A DNA stretch of 64,000 bases from Caulobacteraceae bacterium. GTDB taxonomy: Bacteria > Pseudomonadota > Alphaproteobacteria > Caulobacterales > Caulobacteraceae. Position numbers and translations under genes: made by a program. This document shows positions 54,324 to 62,990 of this stretch, piece by piece (positions within the stretch are counted from its first letter, which is position 1; each line of letters starts with the position of its first letter). The stretch lies in NCBI GenBank assembly GCA_019748055.1, contig JAIEQC010000054.1, forward strand, positions 1-64,000. Reading direction: 5' to 3'. Below the pieces are notes generated by a model that had not been told where the DNA came from, did no database searches, and saw only the letters and a program-made list of their open reading frames with translations.

Positions 54324-56278
54324 ACCGAGACCTGCGCGCCGAGTTCGACGACGCGGCCGGGCGGGATGTGGAAGAAGTCGGTCGGATTGGCGGCGTTGCG
54401 CATCAGGAAGATGTACAGCCGGTCCTGCCACAGGGGCATGCCCTGCTGCGCCGACGGCACCACCGAGCGGCGGCCTAGGAAGAAGCTGGTCGACATGATG
54501 TCGAACTTCAGCCCCTGCCGGCGGCAGACGCCCAGCGCCTTGGGCACGTTCGGCTGCTCCATGAAGCCGTAGAACAGCGTCAGCTTCTTGAAGTCGTCGG
54601 AGATGGGCTCGATCTGGATGCGCTTGTCCTCGGGCACGCGCGGGCGGTCGGTGGTGCGGACCGTCAGGATCACGTTCTTCTCGTGCAGCACCTTGTTGTG
54701 CTTGAGGTTGTGCATCAGGGCGACCGGGGCGACGTCGGGGTCGCTGGTCAGGAAGATGGCCGTGCCAGGCGCGCGGTGCGGGGGCCGAGCCCGCAGCATC
54801 TCGATCAGGTCGGTCAGCGGCAGCGAATCCTTGCGCGTCTTGGCCGTCAGGATCTGGGTGCCGCGCACCCAGGTCCACATCACGATCAGAAGGCCCGCGC
54901 CCATGACCAGCGGGAACCACGCCCCCTGCGGGATCTTCAGCAGGTTCGAGGTCAGGAAGACCAGATCCAGCGCCAGGAAGGGCGTCAGCACCGCCAGCGA
55001 GAGCGGCAGCGACCACTTCCACAGACGTCGGACCACGAACCAGGCCAGCAGGCTGTCGACGAACATCGAGCCCGTCACCGCGATGCCGTAGGCCGCGGCC
55101 AGGTTGGACGAGGTCTGGAACATGGCCAGCAGGAACAGGACGCCGACCATCAGCATCATGTTGACCGCCGGCACGAAGATCTGGCCCGCCTGGCTCTCGG
55201 ACGTGTTCAGGATGCTGATGCGGGGCAGGAGGCCCAGCTGAACCGCCTGCTGGGTGACCGAGAAGGCGCCGGTGATGACCGCCTGGCTGGCGATGATGGC
55301 GGCGATGGTGGCGACCACGAAGACGGGCCAGTAGGCGAACTCCGGCACCATCATCCAGAAGGGGTTCTCGGCGGCCGCGCGGTCCGACAGGACCAGGCCG
55401 CCCTGGCCCAGATAGTTTAGCGTCAGGCAAGGCAGGACGAAGAACAGCCAGCCCTGGCGGATCGGCGCCTTTCCGAAATGGCCCATGTCGGCGTACAGCG
55501 CCTCGGCCCCGGTGACGGCCAGGAAGACGCTGCCCAGGATGACAAAGCCCAGGAAGCCGTTGTCGATCAGGAACAGCACGCCGTAGTGCGGCGACAGGGC
55601 CCGCAGGATCGAGACGTCGTCGAAGATGTGGTAGATGCCGAGCGCGCCCAGGATCAGGAACCAGACGGTGGTCAGGGGCCCGAACCACCGCGCCATGCTG
55701 GCGGTGCCGCGCGACTGGATCAGGAACAGGCCGATCAGGATGCCCGCCGCGATCGGCAGGATGAAGCCGTCCACCCGCCCGGCCAGGCCCGGCGCGTCCT
55801 TCAGCCCCTCGACCGCGCCCAGCACCGACACCGCAGGCGTGATGATGCCGTCGCCGTAGAACAGGGCGGCGCCGCAGACGCCCAGCAGGAAGATCAGGGC
55901 GCTGCGCCGGCCGATGGCGTGCTGGGCCAGGGCCATCAGCGACAGGGTGCCGCCCTCGCCCTTGTTGTCCGCCTTCATCAGGAAGACGACGTACTTCAGC
56001 GTCACAACCAGGATCAGGGCCCAGAACACCAGCGAGACGACGCCCAGGACGGCCAGCTCGGCCTGACCGCCCGAGCGGCTGTGCGCCAGCGCCTCGCGCA
56101 TGGCGTAGAAGGGGCTGGTGCCGATGTCGCCGAACACCACGCCGATGGCGCCCACGATCAGGGCGGCCTTGCCCTGACGCGCGTGACCGTCGCCGTGGGG
56201 GGCGTCGGGCGTGGCGGGCGTTGAGGAGGGTTGGGCGGCGGAAGCGTCAGTCTCGCCGCGGGGGTCGGCCCCGGCCAT
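54320..56278 (-). CDS. kup: KUP-family potassium uptake transporter
   Basis: This 652-residue protein has about 12 membrane spans and a C-terminal cytosolic domain. Family motifs are VVFGDIGTSPFYAMREAL and GALFYGDGIITPAVSVLGAVEG. It takes up potassium with protons. The N-terminus has a 35-residue polar extension. It precedes rsmB. Confidence 0.95.
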   Translation of the reverse strand: MAGADPRGETDASAAQPSSTPATPDAPHGDGHARQGKAALIVGAIGVVFGDIGTSPFYAMREALAHSRSGGQAELAVLGVVSLVFWALILVVTLKYVVFLMKADNKGEGGTLSLMALAQHAIGRRSALIFLLGVCGAALFYGDGIITPAVSVLGAVEGLKDAPGLAGRVDGFILPIAAGILIGLFLIQSRGTASMARWFGPLTTVWFLILGALGIYHIFDDVSILRALSPHYGVLFLIDNGFLGFVILGSVFLAVTGAEALYADMGHFGKAPIRQGWLFFVLPCLTLNYLGQGGLVLSDRAAAENPFWMMVPEFAYWPVFVVATIAAIIASQAVITGAFSVTQQAVQLGLLPRISILNTSESQAGQIFVPAVNMMLMVGVLFLLAMFQTSSNLAAAYGIAVTGSMFVDSLLAWFVVRRLWKWSLPLSLAVLTPFLALDLVFLTSNLLKIPQGAWFPLVMGAGLLIVMWTWVRGTQILTAKTRKDSLPLTDLIEMLRARPPHRAPGTAIFLTSDPDVAPVALMHNLKHNKVLHEKNVILTVRTTDRPRVPEDKRIQIEPISDDFKKLTLFYGFMEQPNVPKALGVCRRQGLKFDIMSTSFFLGRRSVVPSAQQGMPLWQDRLYIFLMRNAANPTDFFHIPPGRVVELGAQVSV

Positions 56279-56444
56279 TCACGATCTCCGGGGCCCGCGG
56301 GGAGGCGGCCCTTTCTCGAAAGCCGCGGGGCTTTAGACCCTTTCGAACGGCGCATCAATCGCGGCCGGAACGGTCGCCTGGCACGTGCGGTTGCGACCTG
56401 TTTGTGAATCCGTGGCGGCGCGCCTAAATTGCTGGGGAAACGCC

Positions 56445-56915
56445 ATGTCCGACAGTCAACGCTTTCCCGTCGCCGCCCACGCCCTGGCCTATCTGGCCCA
56501 CAAGGGCGCCTATGGGCCCGAGGCCGCCGCGCCCAGCGCGGTGCTGGCCGCCTCCGTGCCGACCAATCCGGTCGTGGTGCGGCGCGTGACCGCGCTTCTG
56601 GCCAAGGCCGGGCTGATCGCCACGCGCCCCGGCGCCTCGGGCGGCGCCTGGCTGCTGCACCGGCCGGAGAACATCCGGCTGGATCAGGTGCTGAAGGCGG
56701 TGAACGGCTGCGCCCACCTGGGCTCGCCGCCTGCGGGGGCCAAGGGCTGCCCGGTCGGCCAGCACATCCCGCGTCAGGTGGCCAAGGCCCTGACCGCGGC
56801 GGACCAGGCGGCGGCGGAGGCCCTGTCGAAGATCACCATCGCCGACCTGCTGGCCGAGGATTCCGACGTGCTGAGGCCGTTCGCGCCGCATGCCTCCTGC
56901 CCGGTCGCGGCCTAG
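56445..56915 (+). CDS. Rrf2-family transcriptional regulator
   Basis: This 156-residue protein has the Rrf2 winged helix (FPVAAHALAYLAHKGAYG; VPTNPVVVRRVTALLAKAGL; RPGASGGAWLL). Two Cys near 89 and 102 (NGCAHLG, GCPVGQ) lie where some Rrf2 proteins bind an Fe-S cluster; a third lies near the C-terminus (ASCPVAA). The ATG at 56445 suits the domain. The SDR gene starts one base after its stop and is the likely target. Confidence 0.88.
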   Translation: MSDSQRFPVAAHALAYLAHKGAYGPEAAAPSAVLAASVPTNPVVVRRVTALLAKAGLIATRPGASGGAWLLHRPENIRLDQVLKAVNGCAHLGSPPAGAKGCPVGQHIPRQVAKALTAADQAAAEALSKITIADLLAEDSDVLRPFAPHASCPVAA

Positions 56916-56916
56916 G

Positions 56917-57729
56917 GTGAGCCTGCCGTCGAAGGTGCGGCCGACCGTGCTGGTCACCGGCGCCTCGGCCGGGATCGGGGCGGCGCTGGCGCGGGAGTAC
57001 GCGCGACAAGGATGGGATCTGATCCTGACGGCGCGGCGTGAGGGGCCGCTGACGGCGCTGGCGGACGAGCTGACCCTCTCCGGCGCCGCCGTCACGGCGC
57101 TGACCGAGGATCTGGCCGATCCGGACGCGCCGGGCCGACTGGTCGCGGAGATCGAGCGGCGCGGCCTGCACGTCGACGGCCTGTGCAACAACGCCGGCTT
57201 CAGCCGCACCTCGGGCTTCCTGAACACCGACCCCGCCGACCATCGCGCCATGGTGCAGGTCATGCTGGGCGCGCCGGTCGAGCTGGCGCGGCGGCTGGCG
57301 CCGGGCATGGTCGAGCGCGGCTTCGGCCGCATCCTGAACGTCGCCAGCCTGGCCGGGCGGATGCCGGCGACGGGCGGCGACACCCTGTACGGGCCGATCA
57401 AGAGCTTTTTGATCAAGGCCTCGCAGGGCCTGCATCTGGAGCTGCGCGGGACCGGGGTGCACGTCACCGCCCTGTGCCCCGGCTACACCCTGACGGAGTT
57501 CCACGACGTCAACGGCACCCGGCAGGAGGTGTCGAGCGCCTATCCGGCCTGGATGTGGCAGACGGCCGAGCACGTGGCCCGCGTCGGCTACGAGGCCTGC
57601 GAGACGAACCGGCCGCAGGTGACGCCGGGCGTCATGAACAATCTGCTGGCTGGCCTTGCCAAGCATCTGCCCGACCGCATGGCGCTGAACATGGTCGGCG
57701 GCCATGCGAAGCGGCTGAAGCGGATCTGA
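56917..57729 (+). CDS. Short-chain dehydrogenase/reductase
   Basis: This 270-residue SDR has VLVTGASAGIGAALAREYA for the cofactor, the NNAG motif, and the catalytic NVASLAGR and TLYGPIKSFL (Tyr-x-x-x-Lys). The GTG at 56917 is the probable start; an ATG at 56890 overlaps the Rrf2 gene. The substrate is unknown. Its partner Rrf2 regulator suggests control by oxidative or nitrosative stress. Confidence 0.88.
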   Translation: MSLPSKVRPTVLVTGASAGIGAALAREYARQGWDLILTARREGPLTALADELTLSGAAVTALTEDLADPDAPGRLVAEIERRGLHVDGLCNNAGFSRTSGFLNTDPADHRAMVQVMLGAPVELARRLAPGMVERGFGRILNVASLAGRMPATGGDTLYGPIKSFLIKASQGLHLELRGTGVHVTALCPGYTLTEFHDVNGTRQEVSSAYPAWMWQTAEHVARVGYEACETNRPQVTPGVMNNLLAGLAKHLPDRMALNMVGGHAKRLKRI

Positions 57730-57732
57730 CGT

Positions 57733-58182
57733 TCAGGCCGGACAGCGGGCGTTGAGCGGAGCCGATCGGAAGGACCAGCTCATGGCGCGGGCCTGACCGT
57801 CGATCGTGCCTTCTATCCGCGCGGTGAGCACGTCGCCGTCCCGAGCATAGATGATGCGGCTCGGAAAGTCGTTGGTCTCGTTGACGAAGACCGCGCCGCC
57901 CGGCGCGCTTTCGGCGAGAACGAAGACGGTCGGCGGCGCCCCGCCCGGCTGGGCGACATAGGCGAGCCCCTGCGGCGTCGGTCCGATCCGCGCCATCTCG
58001 AAGGAGACGCGCCCAGACGGCGACAAGGTCAGGGCGTGACCGACCATCAGGCCCGCGCGCGGGTCGCTCCACGTCTCCGAGACCTCGCGCCCGCCGGAGC
58101 AGTCCAGCCAATAGCCGGCGATCCAGGACAGGTCGGGATCGGCGGACGGAGCGATGAGCGCGACGGCGACGGCGGCAAGCAT
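57733..58182 (-). CDS. DUF6265-like secreted protein
   Basis: This 149-residue protein has a short signal (MLAAVAVALIAPSA) and a lipocalin-like domain: LSWIAGYWLDCSGGREVSETWSD, then GRVSFEMARIG and FVNETNDFPSRIIYARDGD, typical of DUF6265. The role is unknown. It follows the AraC regulator on the same strand by 31 bases. Confidence 0.8.
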   Translation of the reverse strand: MLAAVAVALIAPSADPDLSWIAGYWLDCSGGREVSETWSDPRAGLMVGHALTLSPSGRVSFEMARIGPTPQGLAYVAQPGGAPPTVFVLAESAPGGAVFVNETNDFPSRIIYARDGDVLTARIEGTIDGQARAMSWSFRSAPLNARCPA

Positions 58183-58213
58183 GAACAACCCCTCGTTTCG
58201 GACAGCGAACAGC

Positions 58214-59035
58214 CTAGGCCGTCGGCAAGGAGCCGGTCTTGTAGGATTGCGACGCCAGCGCGCGGGCCAGTTCGACCTGTTCGCGGGCCCAGGCCGTCGC
58301 GGTGCATCCCAGGAAACGGCGGAAGTCCCGGGCCATCTGGGGCTGGTCGAAATAGCCGGCCGCCAAGCCCGCCTCCAGCCAGCCGATGGCCACGCCGGGA
58401 TCGTGGGCGTGGTCGAACACGCGACGAAAACGGAAGATCGAGCGCAACAGCCGCGGCGACACGCCGACCCGGTCGAGAAAGGCCCGCTGCAAGGCCCGGT
58501 TGCCGGCGGGATCTCGCGCGGCGGTCTCCAGCCCTTCTTCCAGAGCGCAGACCTCGGCCCGAACGCGAGGGTCGCCGGTCCAGCCGGAACGGCCCTGCCG
58601 CTCTTCTTCCAGCCAATCTCCAAGTCGCCGCGCCTGGTCATCCGGGTCGCCGCGCGGCAGGTGCAGGCTGGCCAGCCGCGCCGTCATGTCCAGCCGTCGG
58701 TCGGTCGCCGAAGCAAGAGGGGCGGCGAGCCAGTCGCGTGCGCCGTCGGGGTGAAATCGGACGGCGCACAGTTCGACCGGCCCGGCCGGGCGCAACGCCA
58801 GGGGACGGGTCATCTGGCCGGCGAAGACGGCCGACGGTTGCGGATGGAAGATCCCGTCGTCGCCCTGTTCCTGATAGGGGACGCCGAGGTGCAGGATCAG
58901 TTCGGGACAGCCGTCGGGCGCGATGCGCTGGACCGTCGGGCTAGGTTCGGGAGCCGTATAGGTCCAGATGGTCCTGACCCAGGGCCGCAGGGCCTCCGGT
59001 GGATCGACCTCCTGATACCGCTCCCCCGGCCCCAA
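58214..59035 (-). CDS. AraC-family transcriptional regulator
   Basis: This 273-residue protein has an N-terminal DUF6597-like domain (about 8-115; RTIWTYTAPEPSPTVQRIAPDGCPELI) and a C-terminal AraC helix-turn-helix pair (about 165-255; GVSPRLLRSIFRFRRVF, then AAGYFDQPQMARDFRRFLG). The effector is unknown. The downstream DUF6265-like gene may be controlled by it. Confidence 0.9.
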   Translation of the reverse strand: MGPGERYQEVDPPEALRPWVRTIWTYTAPEPSPTVQRIAPDGCPELILHLGVPYQEQGDDGIFHPQPSAVFAGQMTRPLALRPAGPVELCAVRFHPDGARDWLAAPLASATDRRLDMTARLASLHLPRGDPDDQARRLGDWLEEERQGRSGWTGDPRVRAEVCALEEGLETAARDPAGNRALQRAFLDRVGVSPRLLRSIFRFRRVFDHAHDPGVAIGWLEAGLAAGYFDQPQMARDFRRFLGCTATAWAREQVELARALASQSYKTGSLPTA

Positions 59036-59037
59036 GG

Positions 59038-59457
59038 TCAGACCAGTTTCGACGGATCGGTCGGCAGGGGCGCGACAGGGACGCCGTCGTCCTTGAGTTT
59101 CTTGACCTCGGCGGGGGTGGCCTCGCCATAGATTTCACGCTTCTCGGAGCGGCCCTCGTGGATGTCGCGGGCCTCGCGCGCGAAGGCGTCGCCGACGTAG
59201 TCGAAGTTGGTCTCGACGTGGCTGCGCACCTCGCGCGCGGCCTGCATCATCATGGTGCGCAGGGCGACGGGGTCGGGCGCGGCGGTCCGCTTCGTGCCGG
59301 CCACGGCGGGGGCCATGATCTGTTTCGACACCTGCGTGGAAGCGCAGAAGGGGCATTCGACCAGCCCCCGCGCAGACTGGTCGTCCCAGTCGGCCGAGGA
59401 GCCGAACCAGGCCTCGAATTCATGGCCGGCGTCGCAGTGCAGGGCGTAGCGGATCAT
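59038..59457 (-). CDS. DUF1178 zinc-ribbon-type protein
   Basis: This 139-residue protein has the DUF1178 start MIRYALHCDAGHEFEAWFGSS and ECPFCAST, where four Cys/His could bind a metal, then KQIMAP and a helical C-terminus. Function is unknown. It lies one base after the nitrilase gene and two before the AraC gene, so it shares their transcript. Confidence 0.88.
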   Translation of the reverse strand: MIRYALHCDAGHEFEAWFGSSADWDDQSARGLVECPFCASTQVSKQIMAPAVAGTKRTAAPDPVALRTMMMQAAREVRSHVETNFDYVGDAFAREARDIHEGRSEKREIYGEATPAEVKKLKDDGVPVAPLPTDPSKLV

Positions 59458-59458
59458 C

Positions 59459-60307
59459 TCAGGCGATCGGATCGGGCGGGGCGAAGTCGCGGTCGTGGGT
59501 CAGTTGGGGCACGGCCTGGCGGGCGCGGGCGACGGCCGACAGGTCCAGCTCGGCGAAAAGCACGTCCGGCCGGTCGTGGTCCAGCTTTCCAATCACCTCG
59601 CCCCACGGCCCGACGACGGTGGACCGGCCCCAGGTCCGGCGCCCGTCGGGGTGCGAACCGCCCTGAGCCGGGGCCAGTATGAAGCAGCCGGTCTCGATGG
59701 CGCGGGCGCGGAGCAGGGTCTCCCAGTGCGCCTCGCCCGTCGGCACCGTGAAGGCGGCGGGCACGGCGATCATGTCCGCCCCGGCGCGGGCCAGCGCCCG
59801 GAACAGGTGCGGGAAGCGCACGTCGTAGCAGACGGTCAGACCCAGACCGCCCCAGGGAGTCAGGGCCACCACCGCCCGGTCGCCCGGCCGCACCGCCGCG
59901 CTCTCGCGCCACCGTTCGCCGGTCGGCAGGTCGACGTCGTAGACGTGCAGCTTGTCGTAGCGCGCGACGGTTTCGCCCCGCTCGTCGATCAGCAGGGACC
60001 GGTTGGCGGCGCGCGGGTCGTCCGCATGGCCCGACTTCACGATGGCGGAACCGATCAGCAGCCAGGCGCCGAGTTCGGCCGCCAGCGCCTTGAGCCCCGC
60101 CACGGCGACGTCGTCGGCCTCATCCGCCAGCAGGGCCTCGCGCTTCGCCCGGTCCTGAACCAGCAGGTTGGTCCCCTCGGGCGTCAGGATCAGCCGCGCC
60201 CCGCCCTGTGCCGCTTGGCGGATGAGGGGCGCGACGTGGGCCAGGCCCTCGGCCGGATCGGCCGGGGTCGTGGTCTGGACCAGGGCGACGCGGAGGGGTT
60301 GGGTCAT
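59459..60307 (-). CDS. Carbon-nitrogen hydrolase (nitrilase superfamily)
   Basis: This 282-residue amidase-type enzyme has the complete triad: Glu in LILTPEGTN, Lys in VARYDKLHVYDV and Cys in LGLTVCYDVRFP. The type is close to NIT1/deaminated-glutathione amidase proteins, which would fit a repair role. The substrate is inferred. Its start overlaps the grxC stop (ATGA). Confidence 0.9.
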   Translation of the reverse strand: MTQPLRVALVQTTTPADPAEGLAHVAPLIRQAAQGGARLILTPEGTNLLVQDRAKREALLADEADDVAVAGLKALAAELGAWLLIGSAIVKSGHADDPRAANRSLLIDERGETVARYDKLHVYDVDLPTGERWRESAAVRPGDRAVVALTPWGGLGLTVCYDVRFPHLFRALARAGADMIAVPAAFTVPTGEAHWETLLRARAIETGCFILAPAQGGSHPDGRRTWGRSTVVGPWGEVIGKLDHDRPDVLFAELDLSAVARARQAVPQLTHDRDFAPPDPIA

Positions 60308-60561
60308 GCGGCCAGAAGCGCGTCCAGCTCGCCCTTGCGGTCCAGCGCGTGCAGGTCGTCGGACCCGCCGACGTGGCGGTCGCCGATGAAGATCTGGGGG
60401 AAGGTCATCCGCCCGTTCGAGCGCTGGATCATCTCCTGCTTCTTCTTCGGATCGTTGGACGCCACGATCTCGGTGAAGGCCACGCCCTTGCGCTCCAGCA
60501 GGGCCTCGGCCATGGCGCAGTAAGGGCAGCCGGGCTTGGTGTAGATGACGACGTCGGGCAT
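60304..60561 (-). CDS. grxC: Glutaredoxin 3
   Basis: This 85-residue thioredoxin-fold protein has the dithiol active site KPGCPYCAMA near residue 11, the cis-Pro TFPQIFI and GGSDDLHAL. It reduces disulphides with glutathione. It is coupled to the nitrilase gene. Confidence 0.96.
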   Translation of the reverse strand: MPDVVIYTKPGCPYCAMAEALLERKGVAFTEIVASNDPKKKQEMIQRSNGRMTFPQIFIGDRHVGGSDDLHALDRKGELDALLAA

Positions 60562-60611
60562 TCGGGTCTCCTGTTTCCGTCCCTGACCAACGCACGGCGG
60601 GACGGATGGCG

Positions 60612-61406
60612 TCATGTAGGCAGGGTTCGCGCCGTTCGCACCCTCGCCACCACCGCCAGATCGACGGCGCGGGCCCCGGCGGCCAGCAGGGCCCTCGCGC
60701 AGGCCTCGGCCGTGGCGCCGGTGGTCAGGACGTCGTCGACCAGCAGGATGCGGCGACCCTGCACGGCGCGGGCGCCCGCCGGGGTGACGGCGAAGGCGGA
60801 CTTGACTTTCAGACGCCGACCGCGCGCGGACTTGCCGCCCTGGCTGTCGGTGCGGACCGTGCGGATCAGGGCGTCGGGCAGGCACTGTCGGTTCGCCGCC
60901 TTCGCCAGCGGGCGCGCGATCTCCGCCGCCTGGTTGAAGCGGCGCGACAGCAGGCGCAGGCGATGCAGCGGCACGGGCACGATCGCGTCGCAGTCGGCCA
61001 GCAGGGGCGCGGCCGCCCGTTCCAGCCAGCGGGCGAACAGGGGGGCGAACTGCTGCTGGTCGCCGTGCTTCAGCCGCAGGATCACCTGACGCGAGGCGTC
61101 GTCGTAGACGCAGGCCGCCCGCGTCCGGGCGAAGGCATAGGGCCGGGCCGCGCAGGCGGCGCAGCGCGGATCGGCGAAGGCCCCGCCGTCGTGCTCGAAC
61201 GCCGCGCCGCAGCCGTCGCAGACGGGGTCTTCCAGAAAAGTCACCCGACTGAAGGCCCCGGCGGACAGGCCCGCCGCGCCCATGGCTTCCGGCGCGTCGT
61301 GGGCCAGAGGCGGCAGGATCAGGTCGGTCAGGCCCCGGCCCAGATGCGCCAGTCGGGGCCGGGCGGCTTCCCAGGCGCGGGTCCAGACCCCATCCTGTGA
61401 CGACAA
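60612..61406 (-). CDS. comF: ComF family phosphoribosyltransferase-like protein
   Basis: This 264-residue protein has a zinc-finger region (PVCDGCGAAF, PRCAACAARPY) and a C-terminal phosphoribosyltransferase-like domain with ILLVDDVLTTGATAEAC and the IVPVPLHRLRLLSRRFNQA motif. ComF takes part in natural transformation in some bacteria; its enzyme role is not settled. The start is inferred as TTG at 61406 behind AGGAGG; an ATG at 61283 would lose the conserved LTDLILPP strand. Confidence 0.88.
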   Translation of the reverse strand: MSSQDGVWTRAWEAARPRLAHLGRGLTDLILPPLAHDAPEAMGAAGLSAGAFSRVTFLEDPVCDGCGAAFEHDGGAFADPRCAACAARPYAFARTRAACVYDDASRQVILRLKHGDQQQFAPLFARWLERAAAPLLADCDAIVPVPLHRLRLLSRRFNQAAEIARPLAKAANRQCLPDALIRTVRTDSQGGKSARGRRLKVKSAFAVTPAGARAVQGRRILLVDDVLTTGATAEACARALLAAGARAVDLAVVARVRTARTLPT

Positions 61407-62260
61407 TGACCCCTCCTCGCCTGTTCGACCCCGCCCGCCGCGCCGCCCGCCTGGAGCGGAGCCGGCCCCTGTTCGCCGGGGCGGACTTCCTGCACCGCCG
61501 CGCCGCGCTGGGTCTGGTCGAAAGCCTTGAGGCGATCCTGCGCGACTTTCCGGCCGTCGTCGACCTGTCGCCCCATCCGCGGGCGTTCGCGGAGGCGCTG
61601 GCCGCATCCGACGCCGCGGGCCGGGTGGGCGCGCCGCGCGCGCTCGCAGCGCCGATGGGGCCCGAGGATCTGGAGCTTGAGCCGGGGTCGGTCGACCTGA
61701 TCGTCTCGGTTCTGGGCCTGCACTGGGTCGAGGACCTGCCCGGCCTGATGACGCGGGCGCGGCGCGCCCTGAAGCCCGACGGCCTGTTCCTGGCGGCCCT
61801 GTTCGGCGGATCGACCCTGACCGAGCTGCGTCAGGCGCTGACGGCGGCGGAGCTGGAGATCACCGGCGGCGCGGCGGCGCGGGTGTCGCCCTTCGCCGAC
61901 GGCTTCGACGGGGCGGCGCTGCTGCAGCGGGCGGGTCTGGCCCTGCCGGTCTGCGACGTCGACCGGGTCACGGTCCGCTACGGCGATCCGATCGCTCTGA
62001 TGAAGGACCTGCGCGCCATGGGAGAGACGGCCGTCCCGACCGGGCCTGTCCGCCCCCTGCGCCGCGACGTGCTGGTGCGGGCGGCGGAGATCTATGCCCA
62101 CCGGTTCGCCGACGCCGACGGCAGGCTGACGGCGACGTTCGAGATCGTCACCCTGTCGGGCTGGGCTCCCCACGAAGGCCAGCAGAAGCCGCTGCCGCGA
62201 GGCTCCGCCAAGGTTCGGCTGGCCGATGCCCTGGGCGTGGTGGAGCACAAGGGGGACTAG
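61406..62260 (+). CDS. SAM-dependent methyltransferase (NDUFAF5/BioC-like)
   Basis: This 284-residue protein has a class I methyltransferase plan of the NDUFAF5/BioC type: PPRLFDPARRAARLERSRP at the start, VDLIVSVLGLHWVEDLPG in the middle, and LRAMGETAV and GWAPHEGQQKPL near the end. The usual glycine-rich motif I is weak (AVVDLSPHP). In mitochondria NDUFAF5 hydroxylates an arginine in complex I assembly; here the role is open. An in-frame GTG nine bases upstream is possible. Confidence 0.82.
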   Translation: MTPPRLFDPARRAARLERSRPLFAGADFLHRRAALGLVESLEAILRDFPAVVDLSPHPRAFAEALAASDAAGRVGAPRALAAPMGPEDLELEPGSVDLIVSVLGLHWVEDLPGLMTRARRALKPDGLFLAALFGGSTLTELRQALTAAELEITGGAAARVSPFADGFDGAALLQRAGLALPVCDVDRVTVRYGDPIALMKDLRAMGETAVPTGPVRPLRRDVLVRAAEIYAHRFADADGRLTATFEIVTLSGWAPHEGQQKPLPRGSAKVRLADALGVVEHKGD

Positions 62261-62319
62261 AGCCTGATCGGCAGAGGTGGAATCGCTTCGCGATTCCGCT
62301 GATGTCGTGAATCAGGCTC
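62260..62319. repeat. GANTC-bearing intergenic palindrome 1
   Basis: Outer arms GAGCCTGAT (62260-62268) and ATCAGGCTC (62311-62319) enclose an inner hairpin GGAATCGC/GCGATTCC (62279-62297). It carries three GANTC sites (62280, 62292, 62309), the CcrM methylation target. Such repeats with GANTC sites are known in Caulobacter and other alphaproteobacteria. Confidence 0.85.
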
Positions 62320-62332
62320 CCACATGAAGCTG

Positions 62333-62383
62333 GAGCGCATTCCGTGCTGAGTTGGACGGCGTCCAACTCAGCCGAATGCGCTC
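62333..62383. repeat. 51-base intergenic palindrome 2
   Basis: Outer arms GAGCGCATTC (62333-62342) and GAATGCGCTC (62374-62383) enclose the inner hairpin GCTGAGTTGGAC/GTCCAACTCAGC (62346-62372). Only a few bases are unpaired. It touches the end of the Flp pilin gene and could terminate both converging genes. Confidence 0.9.
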
Positions 62384-62559
62384 TAGCCCCCCATGGCGTT
62401 CCGGATGGCGTTCATCGCGCCGTTGAAGATGCCGGTCGACGTGTCGCCGAAGGCGGTCAGCGCGGTCAGGATGACCAGGAAGATCAGCGAGATGATCAGG
62501 CCGTACTCCAGCGACGTCGCGCCGGACCGGTCTTGCAGGAGGCGCTTCAGCGTCCGCAT
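62383..62559 (-). CDS. Flp/Fap-type (type IVb) pilin
   Basis: This 58-residue protein has a short basic leader (MRTLKRLLQDRSG) followed by ATSLEYGLIISLIFLVIL, the processing site and hydrophobic helix of Flp pilins; the Glu at +5 is present. The ATG at 62559 has GGAAGGGAGGG upstream. It may be an adhesive pilin subunit. No tad/cpa pilus genes lie next to it in this window. Confidence 0.88.
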   Translation of the reverse strand: MRTLKRLLQDRSGATSLEYGLIISLIFLVILTALTAFGDTSTGIFNGAMNAIRNAMGG

Positions 62560-62578
62560 CGGCCCTCCCTTCCGAAGG

Positions 62579-62986
62579 CTAGAGAAGGTCGCGCAGCCAG
62601 GCGACCAGGGGCGCGTCGGCCGGGGGCATCGGCCAGTCGGACAGGGCGTTCGGCCTGACCCACTTCAACGCCGCATGCTCATGCGCCGTCACCGTGCCCG
62701 ACCAGCGTCGGCACAGATACAGTGGCATCAACAGGTGAAACGAATCGTAAGCGTGGCTGGCGAAGACGAAAGGCGCCAGGCAGGCCTCGTTCACGTCGAT
62801 GCCAAGCTCTTCCTTCAGTTCCCGGATCAGGGCCGCCTCCGGCCGCTCGCCGGGCTCCACCTTGCCGCCCGGAAACTCCCAAAGCCCGGCCATCTGCTTG
62901 CCCTCGGGCCGCTGGGCGATCAGCACGCGCCCGTCGGCGTCGATCAACGCCACGGCGACGACGAGGACGGTGGGCAAAGCGGTCAA
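62579..62986 (-). CDS. mutT: MutT-type (8-oxo-dGTP) NUDIX hydrolase
   Basis: This 135-residue protein has the NUDIX box GGKVEPGERPEAALIREL KEELGI near residues 38-57 and the MutT-like WEFPGGK and QRPEGKQMAGL before it. It probably removes oxidised purine nucleotides. The start is inferred as TTG at 62986 (LTALPTVLVV), which fits the family; no ATG precedes the conserved strand closely. Confidence 0.9.
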   Translation of the reverse strand: MTALPTVLVVAVALIDADGRVLIAQRPEGKQMAGLWEFPGGKVEPGERPEAALIRELKEELGIDVNEACLAPFVFASHAYDSFHLLMPLYLCRRWSGTVTAHEHAALKWVRPNALSDWPMPPADAPLVAWLRDLL

Positions 62987-62990
62987 GCCG

